A stretch of DNA of 64,000 bases from Datura wrightii (Eukaryota; Streptophyta; Magnoliopsida; Solanales; Solanaceae). Position numbers and translations under genes: made by a program. Below, piece after piece: positions 1-11,290 of this stretch (positions are counted from its first letter, which is position 1; every line of letters begins with the position of its first letter). Location of the stretch: the NCBI GenBank assembly GCA_035772735.1, contig JASDFA010000010.1:95810001-95874000 (forward strand). Direction: 5' to 3'. Under the pieces are notes generated by a model. The model was not told the DNA's origin and searched no databases. It worked only from the letters and a program-made list of their open reading frames with translations.

Positions 1-217
1 TAAAATCATATAATTGTTAATCAAATAATGATGTGCTACTATGTCTCTAATTTAATAATTTAAAATATATCGTAGATTCTAGTTTTTAAATATATAAAGT
101 ATATCGTTGTAGATTCTAATTTTATACTAGAATGACTCTAATTATGATATAATTTTTTTACATATATATCATATTACTGTCAATCAAATAATTATATCGT
201 ACTAAAATAATTCATTT

Positions 218-265
<48 letters not shown>

Positions 266-1695
266 TATCATATCATATTAATATCATAATTATATAATTT
301 AAATGATAATTATATATAATATAAAATAACTCTAATTATGACATGATTTTTTTAATCATATATATATCAAATAACTATATAATTTAAATTATAAATATAT
401 AAAAAATATGTCTTGTTGAATATTTTGTATTAGAGTAATTCAAATTATGGCATGATTGTTTTTTCATATATATATATATATCATATTACTGTCAATAAAG
501 TAATTTTATAATTTAAATTATAATTAGAATATGTTGTAGGAATATTTTTTAATAGAATGACTCTAGTGTCGTTATTTTTTCCCCATATACATCATATTAC
601 TGCTAATGCCATAATTATATTACTGTTAATTAAATATTTATATTTATAATTTAAATTATAAATATATAGAATATGTCACAGAGATATTTTCTAATAGAAT
701 GACTCTAATTATGATGTGATTTTTCCCCCATATACATCATATTACTACTAATATCATAACTATATAATTTAAATTATAAACATATGAAATATATGGTAGA
801 GATATTCTCTAAAAAATAACTCTAATTATGGTGTTTTTTATCATATTTTTTAATAAACTTAATAATATTAATATTATTTTGTAGACTATTTATAATATTT
901 ATTTTTTTTATATTATAATATTCTAAAATAATCTAATTATGACATGATGTATTCTATATATATCGTATTACTGCCAATCAAATAATTATATATATATATA
1001 TATATATCATATTAACGTTATAATTATATAATTTAAATGATAAATATACAGAATGTAAAATAACTCTAATTATAGCGTAATTGTTTTTACCATCTCTATA
1101 TAATAAACATAATAATATTAATATTATTTATTAGAATATATAGAATATTTCCTAGGAATATTTTCTAATAGAATGACTCTAATTATGACATGATTTTTTT
1201 TACACATTATATTACTGCTAATGCCATAACTATATAATTTAAATTATAAATATTAATAGAATATGTTATAGAAATAATTTCTAAAATATAACTCTAATTA
1301 AGGCATAATTGTTTTACCATTATATATAATAAACTTAATAATATTAATATTATTTATTAAAATATTTATAATATTTATTTTGTTCATATTATAATATTCT
1401 AAAATAACCTAATTATGACATGATGTATTCCATATATATCATATTATTGTCAATCAAATAAATTTTTTCATATATATCATATTAATGCCATAATTATATA
1501 ATTTAAATAATAAATATATAAAATTTAAAATAACTCTAATTATGACATAATTTTCTTTTACCATATCTATATAATAAACATAATAATATTAATATTATTT
1601 ATTAGAACATATAGAATATGTCCTAGGAATATTTTCTAATAGAATGACTCTAATCATAACGTGATTTTTTTTTCATATACATCATATTACTGCTA
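1..1695. repeat. AT-rich degenerate tandem array, forward-oriented part
   Basis: About thirteen degenerate copies of a unit containing 'gactctaattatgacatga', a run of T, 'catatatatcatattactg', 'ataatttaaattataaatata' and 'gaatatttt'. Landmark copies lie near 128, 329, 700, 820, 1065, 1175, 1404, 1530 and 1645, so spacing is irregular (roughly 100-200 bp). A pure (TA)n run sits at 221-262. No coding potential. It could be a decayed satellite, clustered MITEs, or filler of the Helitron that ends at 3286. Confidence 0.7.
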
Positions 1696-2510
1696 ATGAA
1701 TTAGAGTTATTTTATATTTTATATATTTATCATTTAAATTATATAATTATGGCATTAGTATGATATATATGAAAAAAATTATTTGATTGGTAGTAATATG
1801 ATATATACGGAATACATCATGTCATAATTAGATTATTTTAGAATATTATAATGTGTAAAAAAATAAATATTATAAATATCCTAATAAATAATATTAATAT
1901 TGTTATTTATTATATAATATGATAAAATAAATCACGCCATAATTAGATTACTTTTTAGAAAATATTTCTACGACTTATTCCATATATTGATAATTTAAAT
2001 TATATGGTTCTGGCATTAGCAGTAATATGATGTATAAGGGGGAAAAATTACGTTATAATTAGAGTCATTCTATCAGAAAATATTCCTACAATATATTCTA
2101 TATAGTTATAATTTAAATTATAAATGTAAATATTTGATTGATAGTAATATAATTATAGCATTAGCAGTAATATAATGTATATAGAGAAAAAATCACTCCG
2201 CTAGAATCATTCTATTAGAAGATATTCCTACGATATATTCTATATACTTATAATTTAAATTATATAATTATTTAATTAGCAGTAATATTATATGAAAAAC
2301 TAATCATATCATAATTAGATTTATTCTAATACAAAATATTCAACAAGAAATATTTTATATTATTTATAATTTAAATTATATAATTATTTGATATATATGA
2401 TAAAAAATCATGCCATAATTAGAGTTATTTTACATTATATATAATTATCATTTAAATTATGAAATTAATATGATATATATGATATATATTTAAATTCCTA
2501 TGACATATTC
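1696..2510. repeat. AT-rich array, inverted part
   Basis: The same unit as in 1-1695 continues but reads as its reverse complement: 'tcataattaga' and 'ataattagagt' recur near 1700, 1820, 1935, 2050, 2305 and 2405, with 'agtaatatgatatata' between them. The array is therefore head-to-head around 1695, giving a very large, imperfect inverted repeat. No gene is visible. Confidence 0.65.
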
Positions 2511-2608
2511 TATATATTTAGGAGGATTCGTTCAACATAATACGAACGGTTTATAATATCCCCGATATATGAAAAAAACTACCTTTTTTTCATTACTTCT
2601 CAAAAGAA

Positions 2609-3071
2609 ATGTCTACTAAAATTGACTTTATCGGTGAGATATTCGGAACAAAGATGCAATGGTGTTTGAAAGTTCGTGTTGTGCGACTATGGATGGTTCT
2701 TGATCGCGAAAAGACAGATAATCAAATTTCAATAGAGATGTTACTAGGATGAAAGGTATTTGTATCGTCGTATTATCATTATAAATACATATGCTGACTA
2801 CCCTCTTATGGATATAATATAGGTATTGAATGTTTTATAAGGAGATCGTATGCATGCAATTGTGGGTAGGTATGTTATACATGTGTTCAAAGTAAAAATA
2901 AATGAATTGGAATTGTATACCATGAAATTTTTTATTGTTGGACCAAATAACGTGAAATATAAGACCAATAAATACAAGTTGAGGTTGAAGTTTACTAATA
3001 GAATAATTGTGAATGAGATAAATGATCCACAATACGATATACGTTTCTTCAATCTACAGCCTTATGAATAG
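2609..3071 (+). pseudogene. Helitron-borne replication protein A1-like OB-fold fragment (DUF223-like)
   Basis: Reading from ATG 2609 gives a short open stretch with the hallmark W-x-L-K-V-R-V-V-R-L-W of DUF223/RPA1 OB folds, ending in a TGA. After a frame change, the reading frame at 2850-3071 continues the family pattern: HAIVGRYVIHVF, then a VGPN...YKTNKYKLRLKF block, then a terminal FFNLQPYE. RPA1-like genes are known cargo of plant Helitrons, and a Helitron 3' end follows 200 bp downstream, which fits. At least one stop and one frameshift make it non-functional. The match is from memory of the family pattern. Confidence 0.6.
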
Positions 3072-3258
3072 TTGAATGACCAACTTAATGTTGACGAGAT
3101 GACTTATTTGATAATTATTAAATGGGCTTTTTATTTATATTGATATGTTTTAGCAAGCTAATAAATATTTCTCATTTATTCATTTGATAATTTTGCAAAT
3201 CTAAGTTAATTTTTTTTATCTATATATTTTAATAATTTATTTCTTAACTATATATTAT

Positions 3259-3286
3259 CCGCACATCGCGCGGGTACTAATACTAG
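3259..3286 (+). mobile_element. Helitron 3' terminus (hairpin plus CTAG|T)
   Basis: A GC-rich hairpin (CCGCAC, loop ATC, GCGCGG with one mismatch; 3259-3273) is followed 9 bases later by CTAG at 3283-3286 and then a host T. This is the canonical Helitron end: subterminal hairpin, CTRR, insertion before T. The element therefore extends to the left, probably over the RPA-like fragment; its TC 5' end could not be located. Confidence 0.75.
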
Positions 3287-3468
3287 TTACTATTAAAGCA
3301 ACATAGAACACCAAGTCAATGCTAGGAACAAAACATTCAAGTTGATAATATAGAATATGAAAGATCCAGTTTTAGGCAATGTACTATTGCATTCACAGGA
3401 GTTGAAATAAGAGAAACCAAGAGAAAGAAACACCAGTGCAAAAGGATTAAAAGAAAAGACTAGTTCAC

Positions 3469-4153
3469 CTTTTCAAATAAGTCAATCTAGCAATAGCCTT
3501 CCAAGTGTAGTCAAGAAGGACTTTTGGTTCCTGCTGCACTTTTGTTTTCCTCTCTTCTACAATAGTTTTTCGTACAGAAAGATCTGCGACTGCAACAAGA
3601 AAACTACAATATTTTTCTCTAGTAAGATTAAATAAATTAGAAAGATGCAAAAGAAGTTGGTCTGTAAACAGGGTTACTTACCTACTTAATTCAGTATCCC
3701 TAACATTTAACAAATTTGCTACATTTGCGAGGACACGTGAAGATAAAACCACATTAGGTGGTAACCTCTCTTGACCTAATCCTACACTCTCCGGTATCTC
3801 TCTTATCCTTGCAACTGCAACCACAAATACACGGTCATTTCAGTGCAACAAGCACCTCAATTCTTAACCAAATCTTAGATTGACTAATGATAGAATAATA
3901 ATGACCTTGTGATCTGTACTCTGCTGCTTTTCACGAAAATGATTGACAAGAATTATGGCAACTTGAGTTTTGGCATTGGACAGGGTGGCAGTTCTGTATA
4001 ACTCGCCAATGCTTCGTGGGGTGTACTCATAATAAAAGAGATATCTTTACCAACAACATCAAATTGAGAAGCAAGCCATGTTTTTACTTCAGAAATTTGA
4101 TTTGTATTAAAACGAGTAGTTTCCAGTGCCTCCCCACCTAATAACTTAGTCAT
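3469..4153 (-). pseudogene. AUG1: HAUS augmin-like complex subunit 1 (AUG1) pseudogene, three exons
   Basis: Augmin subunit 1 works in gamma-tubulin-dependent microtubule nucleation in the spindle and phragmoplast. Three exons are readable on the minus strand: 4153-3906 (contains NQISEVKTWLASQFD and, after a frame change, YEYTPRSIGELY), 3814-3682 (VARIREIPESVGLGQE... ending RDTELS) and 3603-3469 (SSFLVAVADLSVRK ... IARLTYLKR). Introns have GT/AG ends (gtaagt after exon 2, gtgaac after exon 3) and exon phases join correctly, so this is a genomic copy, not a processed one. Two single-base deletions in exon 1 break the frame. Downstream exons are absent because a Helitron end lies at 3286. The start at 4153 is the first in-frame ATG and is uncertain. 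Confidence 0.75.
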
Positions 4154-4284
4154 ATGTTTTCTCAAACATGAATTTAAGCAATCATAATCTGAAGGAAAAT
4201 ATGAAAATGTTAAACCTAATACCATTTTCGTACTTGCATAATATTTACATGAGATGAGTTTAAATGGAGTAACATGGTCAGTGA

Positions 4285-4342
4285 GAATTCATATAGTTGA
4301 CTCCAACTTGTTTGGAACTGAAGCATAGTAGTTGTTGTTGTT
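4285..4342 (+). mobile_element. TS-type SINE 3' tail fragment
   Basis: The text 'gactccaacttgtttggaac' followed by 'tgaagcatagtagttgttg' resembles the 3' end of the Solanaceae TS SINE family, which ends in TTG repeats. Only the tail is seen; the tRNA-related head is missing. It lies just upstream of the first recognised AUG1 exon. Confidence 0.4.
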
Positions 4343-4359
4343 TTAACTGCGTCAATCAA

Positions 4360-5109
4360 AATTTGCTCTCTGATAATTAAAATTGTTGTTAGTCCAAAAA
4401 ATATAAATTATTGGAGCTAATATACAAGAACATTAACTCAAGGGTTCATGACTAAACTTAAAATGGATTAAAGGGAGAATAGTAAACCAAGTAATTTCAA
4501 AGCCCCACTTATTTAGATAATTCATATATCATTCAAATTTATGACTTTCCATTTCAAAACTTAAAAATTCCATCTTTTAGGACCTTTTATACCTTCTTTT
4601 AATTATTTTTTCCTGTTATATAAACAAAAATGTTGTTAATACTGATACGCAAAGGCAAATGAGGAAACTATTAAATTCGAGGAGCCATTATTCATCGCGG
4701 AAGGAAAATAAAAATGATACAATTAACTTGTACTAGAAATATTTGATTTTTCAGATGAATCAGGAAAGGGGAAAACTTACTAGAAAGAATTTTCGCCGGA
4801 GAAAGTAATCGGAGACTGGTTACTCCGGCGTAACTTGAAAGTGGCCGCCATTATAAAATTCGAATTTTAAATTGTAAAAGGATTTTCGGGTTTCTCTACT
4901 TCGTTTATTGGGCTTTTGAAATTAGATTACGTAAGGAAAAATTAAGAAGTTTTTGCAAGGAACACTACTGAAATGCAGTGGTCTTTAACTTTAACTATTT
5001 ATACATGCAGTTTTTAATTTTTGCCATTAATATTTATTAAATAATAATTTATGGATAGTATTACTCTCATTTTCTCATTAATTTTCTCATCCTTTCTAAT
5101 TCAGTTCAT
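4360..5109. other. Intergenic stretch
   Basis: Apart from the possible exon at 4781-4851, I see only AT-rich non-coding sequence with no recognisable element. Confidence 0.4.
4781..4851 (-). other. Possible 5' exon or leader upstream of the AUG1 fragment
   Basis: On the minus strand an ATG at 4851 opens a short frame (MAATFKLRRSN...) in unusually GC-rich sequence, ending at a good splice donor (GTAAGT, starting at 4780). It is placed where an upstream exon of the AUG1 fragment could lie. Joining it to the visible acceptor near 4177 gives an immediate stop, so it may instead be untranslated, belong to another gene, or be chance. Confidence 0.25.
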
Positions 5110-5836
5110 GCTTCTCAATAAAAAGTTGTGCCTTGAGGTATAACTTCTTTTTCTTGAAGCATAATTTTTTTTTTCTTTGAGGCATAATTTTTTTTTGTGC
5201 CATAACTTGTGCCATTAAACTTATGTCTTGGCGCATAACTTATGTTACTAAGCCCATGCCTTCAGACATAAGTTTTGCCTTGAGGCATAATTTCTTTTTT
5301 GCTTGAGGCATAAGGTATAATTTTTTTTTTCTTGAGGCATAATTTCTTTTTCCTGAGGCATAAGACATAATTTATTTTTCTTGAGGTATAACTTGTGTTA
5401 TTAAGCTCATGTCTTAGGACATAAGTTGTGCCTTGAGGCACAATTATTTTTCTTGAGGCATAACTTTTTTTCTGGAGACATAATTTCTTTTTTATTGAGG
5501 CATAATTTTTTTTCTTGAGGCATAATTTCTTTTCTTGAGGCATTTTTTTCTTGAAGTATAATTCTTTTATCTTGAGACATAATTTTTTTTCCTTGAGGCA
5601 TAACTTGTGCCATTAAACATATGTTTTAGGACATAGCTTGTGTTACTAAGCTCATGCCTTGGGACATAAGTTGTGCCTTAAGGAATAATCTTTTTTTCCT
5701 TGAGGCATAAATTTTTCTTTGACGCATAATTTTTTTGAGGCATAATTTCTTTTTTTCCTTGAGGCATACCTTGTTTTACTAAGCTCATGTCTTGGGGACA
5801 TAAGTTGTGTCTTGAGGCATAATTTTTTTTAAAAAA
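5110..5836 (+). repeat. Degenerate minisatellite, core 'cttgaggcataatttt'
   Basis: About thirty imperfect copies of a 20-25 bp unit (ttgaggcataa plus a T run), mixed with a longer variant (acttgtgttactaagctcatg, then gacataagttgtgcc) that recurs near 5225, 5390, 5615 and 5770. Variation in T-run length makes the period irregular. Lysine- and cysteine-rich reading frames on the minus strand are by-products of the repeat. Confidence 0.8.
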
Positions 5837-6080
5837 AATTAAAGGGGCCAAGGGCCCAACTTTATTAAAACAACAAAGCAAAACAGTATAATACAATAAG
5901 ATTTGGATCGGAGGCCCAAGACTGCCTCAATTGGAGATCCAGCTCAAAATAGGAAAGTAACTAAAGAAAAGCGCCTTGGTCCTAACTTAGGTGAGCCTCT
6001 TCATCTTCTCTCTACCACCGTCAAAGACTCTTCTGCGACCATCCAACAGAGTCTAATGTGAACTCTTTGGTGTTTTAGTA
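5837..6080 (-). mobile_element. Possible LINE 3' tail
   Basis: On the minus strand the segment ends with 'aataaagttgggccc', 'ttggcccctttaa' and a homopolymer run, resembling 3' ends of plant non-LTR retrotransposons. No reverse transcriptase sequence is present, so the call rests on the tail alone. Confidence 0.3.
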
Positions 6081-7350
6081 TGCTGAACTTGGCTCAACCA
6101 TAGGCACAGGTACATGCAGTGCAACCATCTCAGAACTAGTGTGAGATATGTGGAGGCAGCGATCATGCGACAGAATCTTGTGGAGCAAACCCATAGTCAT
6201 TAAACTTTGTAGAGAATGTGCAGAGAGGGAAGCGGAACTATGAAAATACCTACAATAGGAATTGGAAAATCATCCCAACTTCTCTTGAGGTGAAAATAAG
6301 GGACAGAGTCAAAACTATCAGCAGCAACAGGGTAGGAAAGCTAATGCCCAGTCAAGCAATATAAACTAGATGTTGAAGAAGATCATGGATAACCAAAAAA
6401 AATGGCAGTTGAGCTCAAAATCCAACCGTTAGCCATAAGAAACTTTGAAAAGCAGTTGTGGCAATTAGAAGCAACACAAAACACCAGACATCAAGGGGGT
6501 TTACCAAGTGACACAGATCTAAACCCGAGGTAGGTCATGACTATTAGTCTAAGAAGAGGGCAAGAGTTAGATGATGCACCACTGAAACAAAAGAAGAATG
6601 AGGTTCAAGATGAATTGACAAGACCAGACCCGATCACTGATACAGGAAAATCCAAGGTAGCTGAGGAGAGTAATGCACAACCAGCAGTGCAACCATCAAA
6701 GTGACTACCACTACCATTCTCGCAAAGGTTTCAGAAAAGCAAGGAGGATGCTTGTTTTAAGAATTTCTTTGACACGTTAAAAGAACTTCACATAAATTTG
6801 CCTCTAATTGATATTTTGCATAGAATGCCCAAGTCATCAAAGTACTTGAAAGAAGTGGTATCCAACAAGAAGAGGCTGGTTGATATAGAGACTGTAGCAC
6901 TCACTGAAGAGTGCAACTCAAGGGTGATGAACAAGCTACCAGAGAAGCCAGAGGGGATCATAGAGGACGTCCTAATCAAAGTTGGTAAATTCATAATCCC
7001 TGCTAACTTTATTATTCTTGACTTTGAAATGAATTGATAGATGTCAGGGCAGCCAATCTAAAGATGAGGGTTAGTGATAAGAAGGAGAACTATAGAGTGT
7101 ACAAAGCACTTAATACCCCAGCACACTACATCTTTGTATGATCACTGATAGAGGATGAGTGTGGGCTCGAGGAGTGCAAGTTGATAAACCCTTATCTCAA
7201 GGTTTGCATAGAAAAGAAATCTGAGCTTGTAGCTGATCCTGGTGGAGATGTGATGGTAAAGAAGAGGGAAAGTGTGGATGCTATTCCCTCAAGAGTTAAG
7301 AAAAGAAAGAGACTGCTCCCGAAAGGGAATAAGAGGTTGAGGACAACTTA
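6081..7350 (+). pseudogene. Athila-like gag-protease remnant (element I)
   Basis: Broken copy of the gag-protease seen intact in element D. It starts inside gag. A CX2CX4HX4C zinc knuckle (CEICGGSDHATESC) lies at 6140-6181, followed by an NP.SLNF...NWKNHPNFS-like stretch, the PLIDILHRMPKSSKYLK block (6798 onward) and VALTEECNSRV. The reading then jumps directly to GIIEDVLIKVGKFI, so the protease core with the DLGAS catalytic motif has been deleted. The tail (LIDVRAANLKMRVSDK) continues past several stops. No LTR or primer site can be assigned; both ends are truncated. Confidence 0.8.
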
Positions 7351-7397
7351 AAAGGAGTGTAACTTTCGTCGTATCGCGACATAAAATAAGGAATATG

Positions 7398-7415
7398 CTT
7401 GGGAGGCAAATCAAG
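7398..7415 (+). promoter_or_regulatory. Post-gag stem-loop, element I copy
   Basis: CTTG(GG)AGGCAA(AT)CAAG: the outer four base pairs (CTTG/CAAG) and the AGGCAA loop are kept, the inner two pairs are lost. It follows the gag-protease remnant as in elements B, C, D and E. A GTCG...CGAC mini-hairpin lies about 30 bp upstream. Confidence 0.6.
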
Positions 7416-7894
7416 TTATACAACATTTATATATTGTTCTTTATTTTGTTTTGTTTAATATCACTCTTTTTTTTATGTTTTTGTTTAAGTCAGATGAAGG
7501 GAAAGTCTAAATATCCAAAGAAGTGAACCTAATGCTGAAGCTGAGAAGCATGAGGAAAAATAAGTGTGGGGTCACCAATCCTTGTGAACATGCTACTAGC
7601 TAGGCCTAGAGGCCTTAGGAAGTATCCATAACCCATGTTTGATTTTTATTGATACTTTGGAGACAAACATATTTCAAGTGTAGGGTGAGGGAAATTTAAA
7701 AAAGTTTGGTGGTGGATGATGTTGAAGTGGGTGCTTAGTTAGAAAGTGTTTATTTGAAAAGTGAAATTATAGCACACTTCAATCACCCTTTGATTTTTCA
7801 TTTCGGTTCTTATCCGAAGGGGGGCACTTTGAACCGAGAATAAATTTTTGATTTTTGTATGAAAATTTGGCTTTTAGTCATAGTTAGGGACTTT
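7416..7894 (+). other. Non-coding 3' remnant of element I
   Basis: Contains 'taagtgtggggtcacc' and similar text typical of the region after gag in these elements. No reading frame or terminus is recognised. Confidence 0.4.
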
Positions 7895-8415
7895 TTTCGA
7901 TAATGGACTCCCCTATCTCTTTCCACTATCGGAATCAGATATGAGCAATCCCCTCCAGTTGATAGGAGGCCAAGTTTTCACTTTCCTCTCCAGTCACACC
8001 CATAATCTAGGTGATCTTCTGAGCCTCCTCTATGAAATCATGTGGGTCCTTATCCACCTTGGACTCAAGAAACTTAGGTAGGTTCATCCTGAGGAAGTAT
8101 CGCACTCTGGCTGCCGTTGCATTCCCATTTTGGTGGACATAGGCCACTGCCTGTGGTTGACCTGGCTGTCATAGCTTGGGCCAACATTTGAAAAGTGGCC
8201 CTAAACTCGACATGAGTAACTTGCTCGGGAAAGGGATCTGCTGGAGATGGTGGGGCTGGCTGATGCCCATCTCCATTGCCATTGGCATGACAATTTCTGT
8301 TGCCATTTCTTCTTCCATTGACTCAGTGGGGAGGCATATTTCTACAAACGCGTGTACCATGAGTTTGAGGAGTAGAGGGACATACTTCATCGCATAACAT
8401 AGATCATGAAAGAAG
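7895..8415 (-). pseudogene. Tekay/Del-type gag N-terminus (element H, left part)
   Basis: On the minus strand an ATG at 8337 (MPPH then a stop) begins a decayed gag. Downstream frames show QNGNATAARVRYFLRMNLPKF and DKDPHDFIEEAQKIT, the conserved N-terminal gag block of chromoviral elements; compare 11461-11595 in A and 58095-58215 in F. The upstream leader of the same element resumes at 16022 on the far side of element A. Several stops; the rest of gag-pol is absent to the left. Confidence 0.7.
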
Positions 8416-8420
8416 GGAGA

Positions 8421-10470
8421 TATAACACCCCAGAGTTTTCCAGATCATACCCCAAAGTTGGATGAAGTTCAGCATAAAACCAGCAGAAAAACTGCTCAGA
8501 ATGAATCGTCCAATGGGTCGTTGGTTTCCCTAATGGCCCGTTACATGGAGCCATGGTGAGCTAGCAGATCAAACCTCCTAGAAAAAAATGATCCAAGAGA
8601 TGGCCCTTTGTTAGCTGTAACGGGTCGTACTAAGTGGTCATTGGTTGGATTTTAGAAAGGGTTCGACTAAGTGGTTCGGTGACAACAGACGGTTACCACA
8701 AACCGTTAAGTAATGCAACGACCCATCGTGACGATCGTTGGAGGGATCTCACGTTGTGGAGGCAGTGGTGACAATGGAAGGTACTGACGAGTTGTAGGGT
8801 CAAGTAACGACTCATCCTTTTGGTCGTGGGATGAAGAAGCTGAATCTGGAGAAATGACCCCTGAAGTAACAGACGGTCACCATAAGCCGTGGTAAGGACC
8901 AACGACTCGTGGTGAGGGTCGTGGTCACTAGACGGGCAGATTTTTAATCTTAGTCCCAGGGGTATTTTAGTAAAGTCTTATGCTTCCATTTCTTAAATGA
9001 CGTTGTTTTGGATATGGTAAGGGTTGAATTAAAGGGGTTTTCACTAGCCTAAGCCCCTCATTCTCCAAAAATCTTCAGTAAGGTTTTCTTCTTCTTCTAT
9101 CAAGTTTAAAAGCATCTAGGGTTTCTTTCAAGAGCTGGAAGCTTCAAGATCAGTAAGGGAGCCTTTTAATCAGGTATGTGGGACTTTAACAAGGATCTCT
9201 TTTCATCCCTGTGTCCCAATTTTTGTACTAAAACCCTAAACCCTCGATTTCTAGAAAAGCATGTTTGGGGTTTCAATTTATGCACAAGTTCTCATATGTA
9301 TTCTATGGATTCTAAAACCCATCAGGATTAATAGCCGTGTATGCTTACGAAATTACTTCCACATTCTTGAATTATGTACATGATTATAGAATTTTCACCA
9401 TGATTTAACATAAATTTTGAAATGGGGTTTCACTAAATATTCACATGCTCGTACCATGAACTTGTTATATATGTTTAAAACATGAGTCGATCATATGGGT
9501 TTTCATAAATCTAGAATATATAATTTAGTATATGTGTTGAGGTACGATTAGGACATATGGGCTTGGGTGGATATAATTATGTATATGCCTTCACTATGAT
9601 TTTGGATATATGTTAAAGTATGACTTGGACCTATGGATCTTACATGAATCTAGTATATATGACTTATACTATGAATTCAAGATTAAAATGTTATGAATTT
9701 CGAGAACAAATCATGATAGTGATCTTTCAGTTTTTCGGGCCTTTTATAGTAGAAAACAGCCTTGATCAGACTCTAATGAATTTTGTATGATGTGGTTAGT
9801 TGAACACTCAGGCCTATGATTAGTTGAAGTAGCTTAGACTAGATGAATGACATCAGATTGGTACCTTCCAGGTTAAAGTGTAGTCGGGATTCTCAAAAAC
9901 AGAGAGTGTTTTCCTTAGCTCAGTCAGGGATTCTGAATAGCAGAGAATGCTTTCCTTAGTCAGTTTGAGACTCACAATAGCAGAGAATGTTTTCCTTAGC
10001 TCAGTTAGGGATTCTCAATAGCAGAGAATGTTTCCCTTAGTCAGTCTGTGATTCTCAATAGCATAGAATGTTTCCCTTAGTTAGTTTGGGACTCTCAATA
10101 GCAGAGAATGTTTCCCTTAGCTCAGTTAGGAATTCTCAATAGCAGAGAATATTTTCCTTACTCAATCTGGGATTCTCAATAGTAGAGAATGTTTCCCTTA
10201 TTCAGTCTAGGACTCTCAATAGCAGAGAATGTTTCCCTTAACTTAGTTATGGACTCTCAATAGTAGAGAATGTCTCGCTTAGTTTACGATATCAGCTCAT
10301 CTCAGCTCTGTATAGTTTCAGACTATAGTTCAGAGTAGTCTTAACAGAATTCAGTGTCAGTTATCAGCAGATAGTCCGTATAGTGTATGATATTAGTTAC
10401 AACTTTAATTCTCAGTATATGTACACTACATGACCCTTATGCATTAGCTTGTTTTCAAACAAAAGATTCA

Positions 10471-10501
<31 letters not shown>

Positions 10502-11072
10502 CTTAGACATGGTTATTGTATTTCAGTTCAGTTATATGTTCAATGATGTACTCAGTTTACTTCCTTCCAGTATACTTGCATATTTTAGTTTCCTTATGCT
10601 ATCCTCATACTCAGTATATTTCAAGTACTGATTGCATACTTTATGTGTTATATCGTCTCATGATATAGATTCAGGTTTCCAGACCCAGCCTCGTGGTTAG
10701 AAATGCTCTATTTCCATCTTAGCTGATTGTGGTGAGTCCTCATCTCTCGAGGACGAGATCTATGTTTTACTATGTTAGTTATATTTTAGTTTTCAGACTT
10801 TAGGAGTTAGCTGGGGGCTTGTCCCAGCAACTCGTCAGTGTAGTAGAGGCTTTTAGACTTGTATGAATAGATTCAGCTTATGATTCAGAGTTTTATTATA
10901 TCATGTTCTTATGGGTTTTGATTAGACTCTTTCAGTTAGATTTTGATCGATTATGTTTCTGGTAGTTGCTATTCTGCTAGTATTATGCTATGATTATGCC
11001 ACAGGTCGACTTGGGGCCTCTCGGGGTTCCTTGTCCCGTGTCTCGATCTGGGCCTATGTTTGGGTCGTGAAA
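8421..11072 (+). repeat. 5' LTR of element A
   Basis: Begins with a mutated terminal dinucleotide, then 'taacaccccagagttttcc'; ends 'gggtcgtgaaa'. Order of landmarks: GC-rich 'acgactcgtgg' motifs (8500-8930), leader with splice donor CAG|GTATGT at 9171-9179, a 40-bp hairpin minisatellite (9890-10290), a TA microsatellite (about 10476-10502) absent from the other LTR, and 'gtgagtcctcatctctcgag' near 10735. Confidence 0.88.
9890..10290 (+). repeat. Hairpin minisatellite in 5' LTR of A
   Basis: About ten copies of a roughly 40-bp unit, 'gattctcaatagcagagaat' plus 'gtttcccttagtcagtct'. Each unit holds an inverted repeat, ATTCTC-aatagca-GAGAAT, so the array is a row of potential hairpins. The same array is in the 3' LTR at 14865-15265. 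Confidence 0.85.
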
Positions 11073-11076
11073 AACT

Positions 11077-11088
11077 TGGTATTAGAGC
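11077..11088 (+). other. Primer binding site of element A
   Basis: TGGTATTAGAGC just inside the 5' LTR matches the 3' end of plant initiator-Met tRNA (expected TGGTATCAGAGC) with one C-to-T change. Confidence 0.8.
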
Positions 11089-11290
11089 AAAGGTTTAAAG
11101 TGTCCTAGGGTGTCTGAAAGCCGCGTTAAGTAGAGTTTTTTTTGTTGGTGTGAAAGTGCGCCACACTTATGACGAAGAGGCTAAGAGACATTTTTTGGAA
11201 TATTTCTTTTTCTTAATGATTCTCATCGTGCGTAGAGTTTGAAACTCTAATAGTTCCTTTCCTAACTCATGCTTTATGCGCTCACAAAAA

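Noticed and set aside
4781..4851. Confident first exon of AUG1
   Set aside because: Splicing to the visible acceptor creates an immediate stop, so it is listed only as a low-confidence possibility.
5262..5896. Lysine/cysteine-rich minus-strand reading frames
   Set aside because: By-products of the 'cttgaggcataa' minisatellite; no start context or domain.
6788..7037. Independent small gene at 6798-7037
   Set aside because: It is the collapsed gag-protease of element I with the protease core deleted.
9890..10290. Regularly spaced repeats resembling a CRISPR array
   Set aside because: Units are contiguous, lack unique spacers, lie in both LTRs of a plant retrotransposon, and no cas genes exist.
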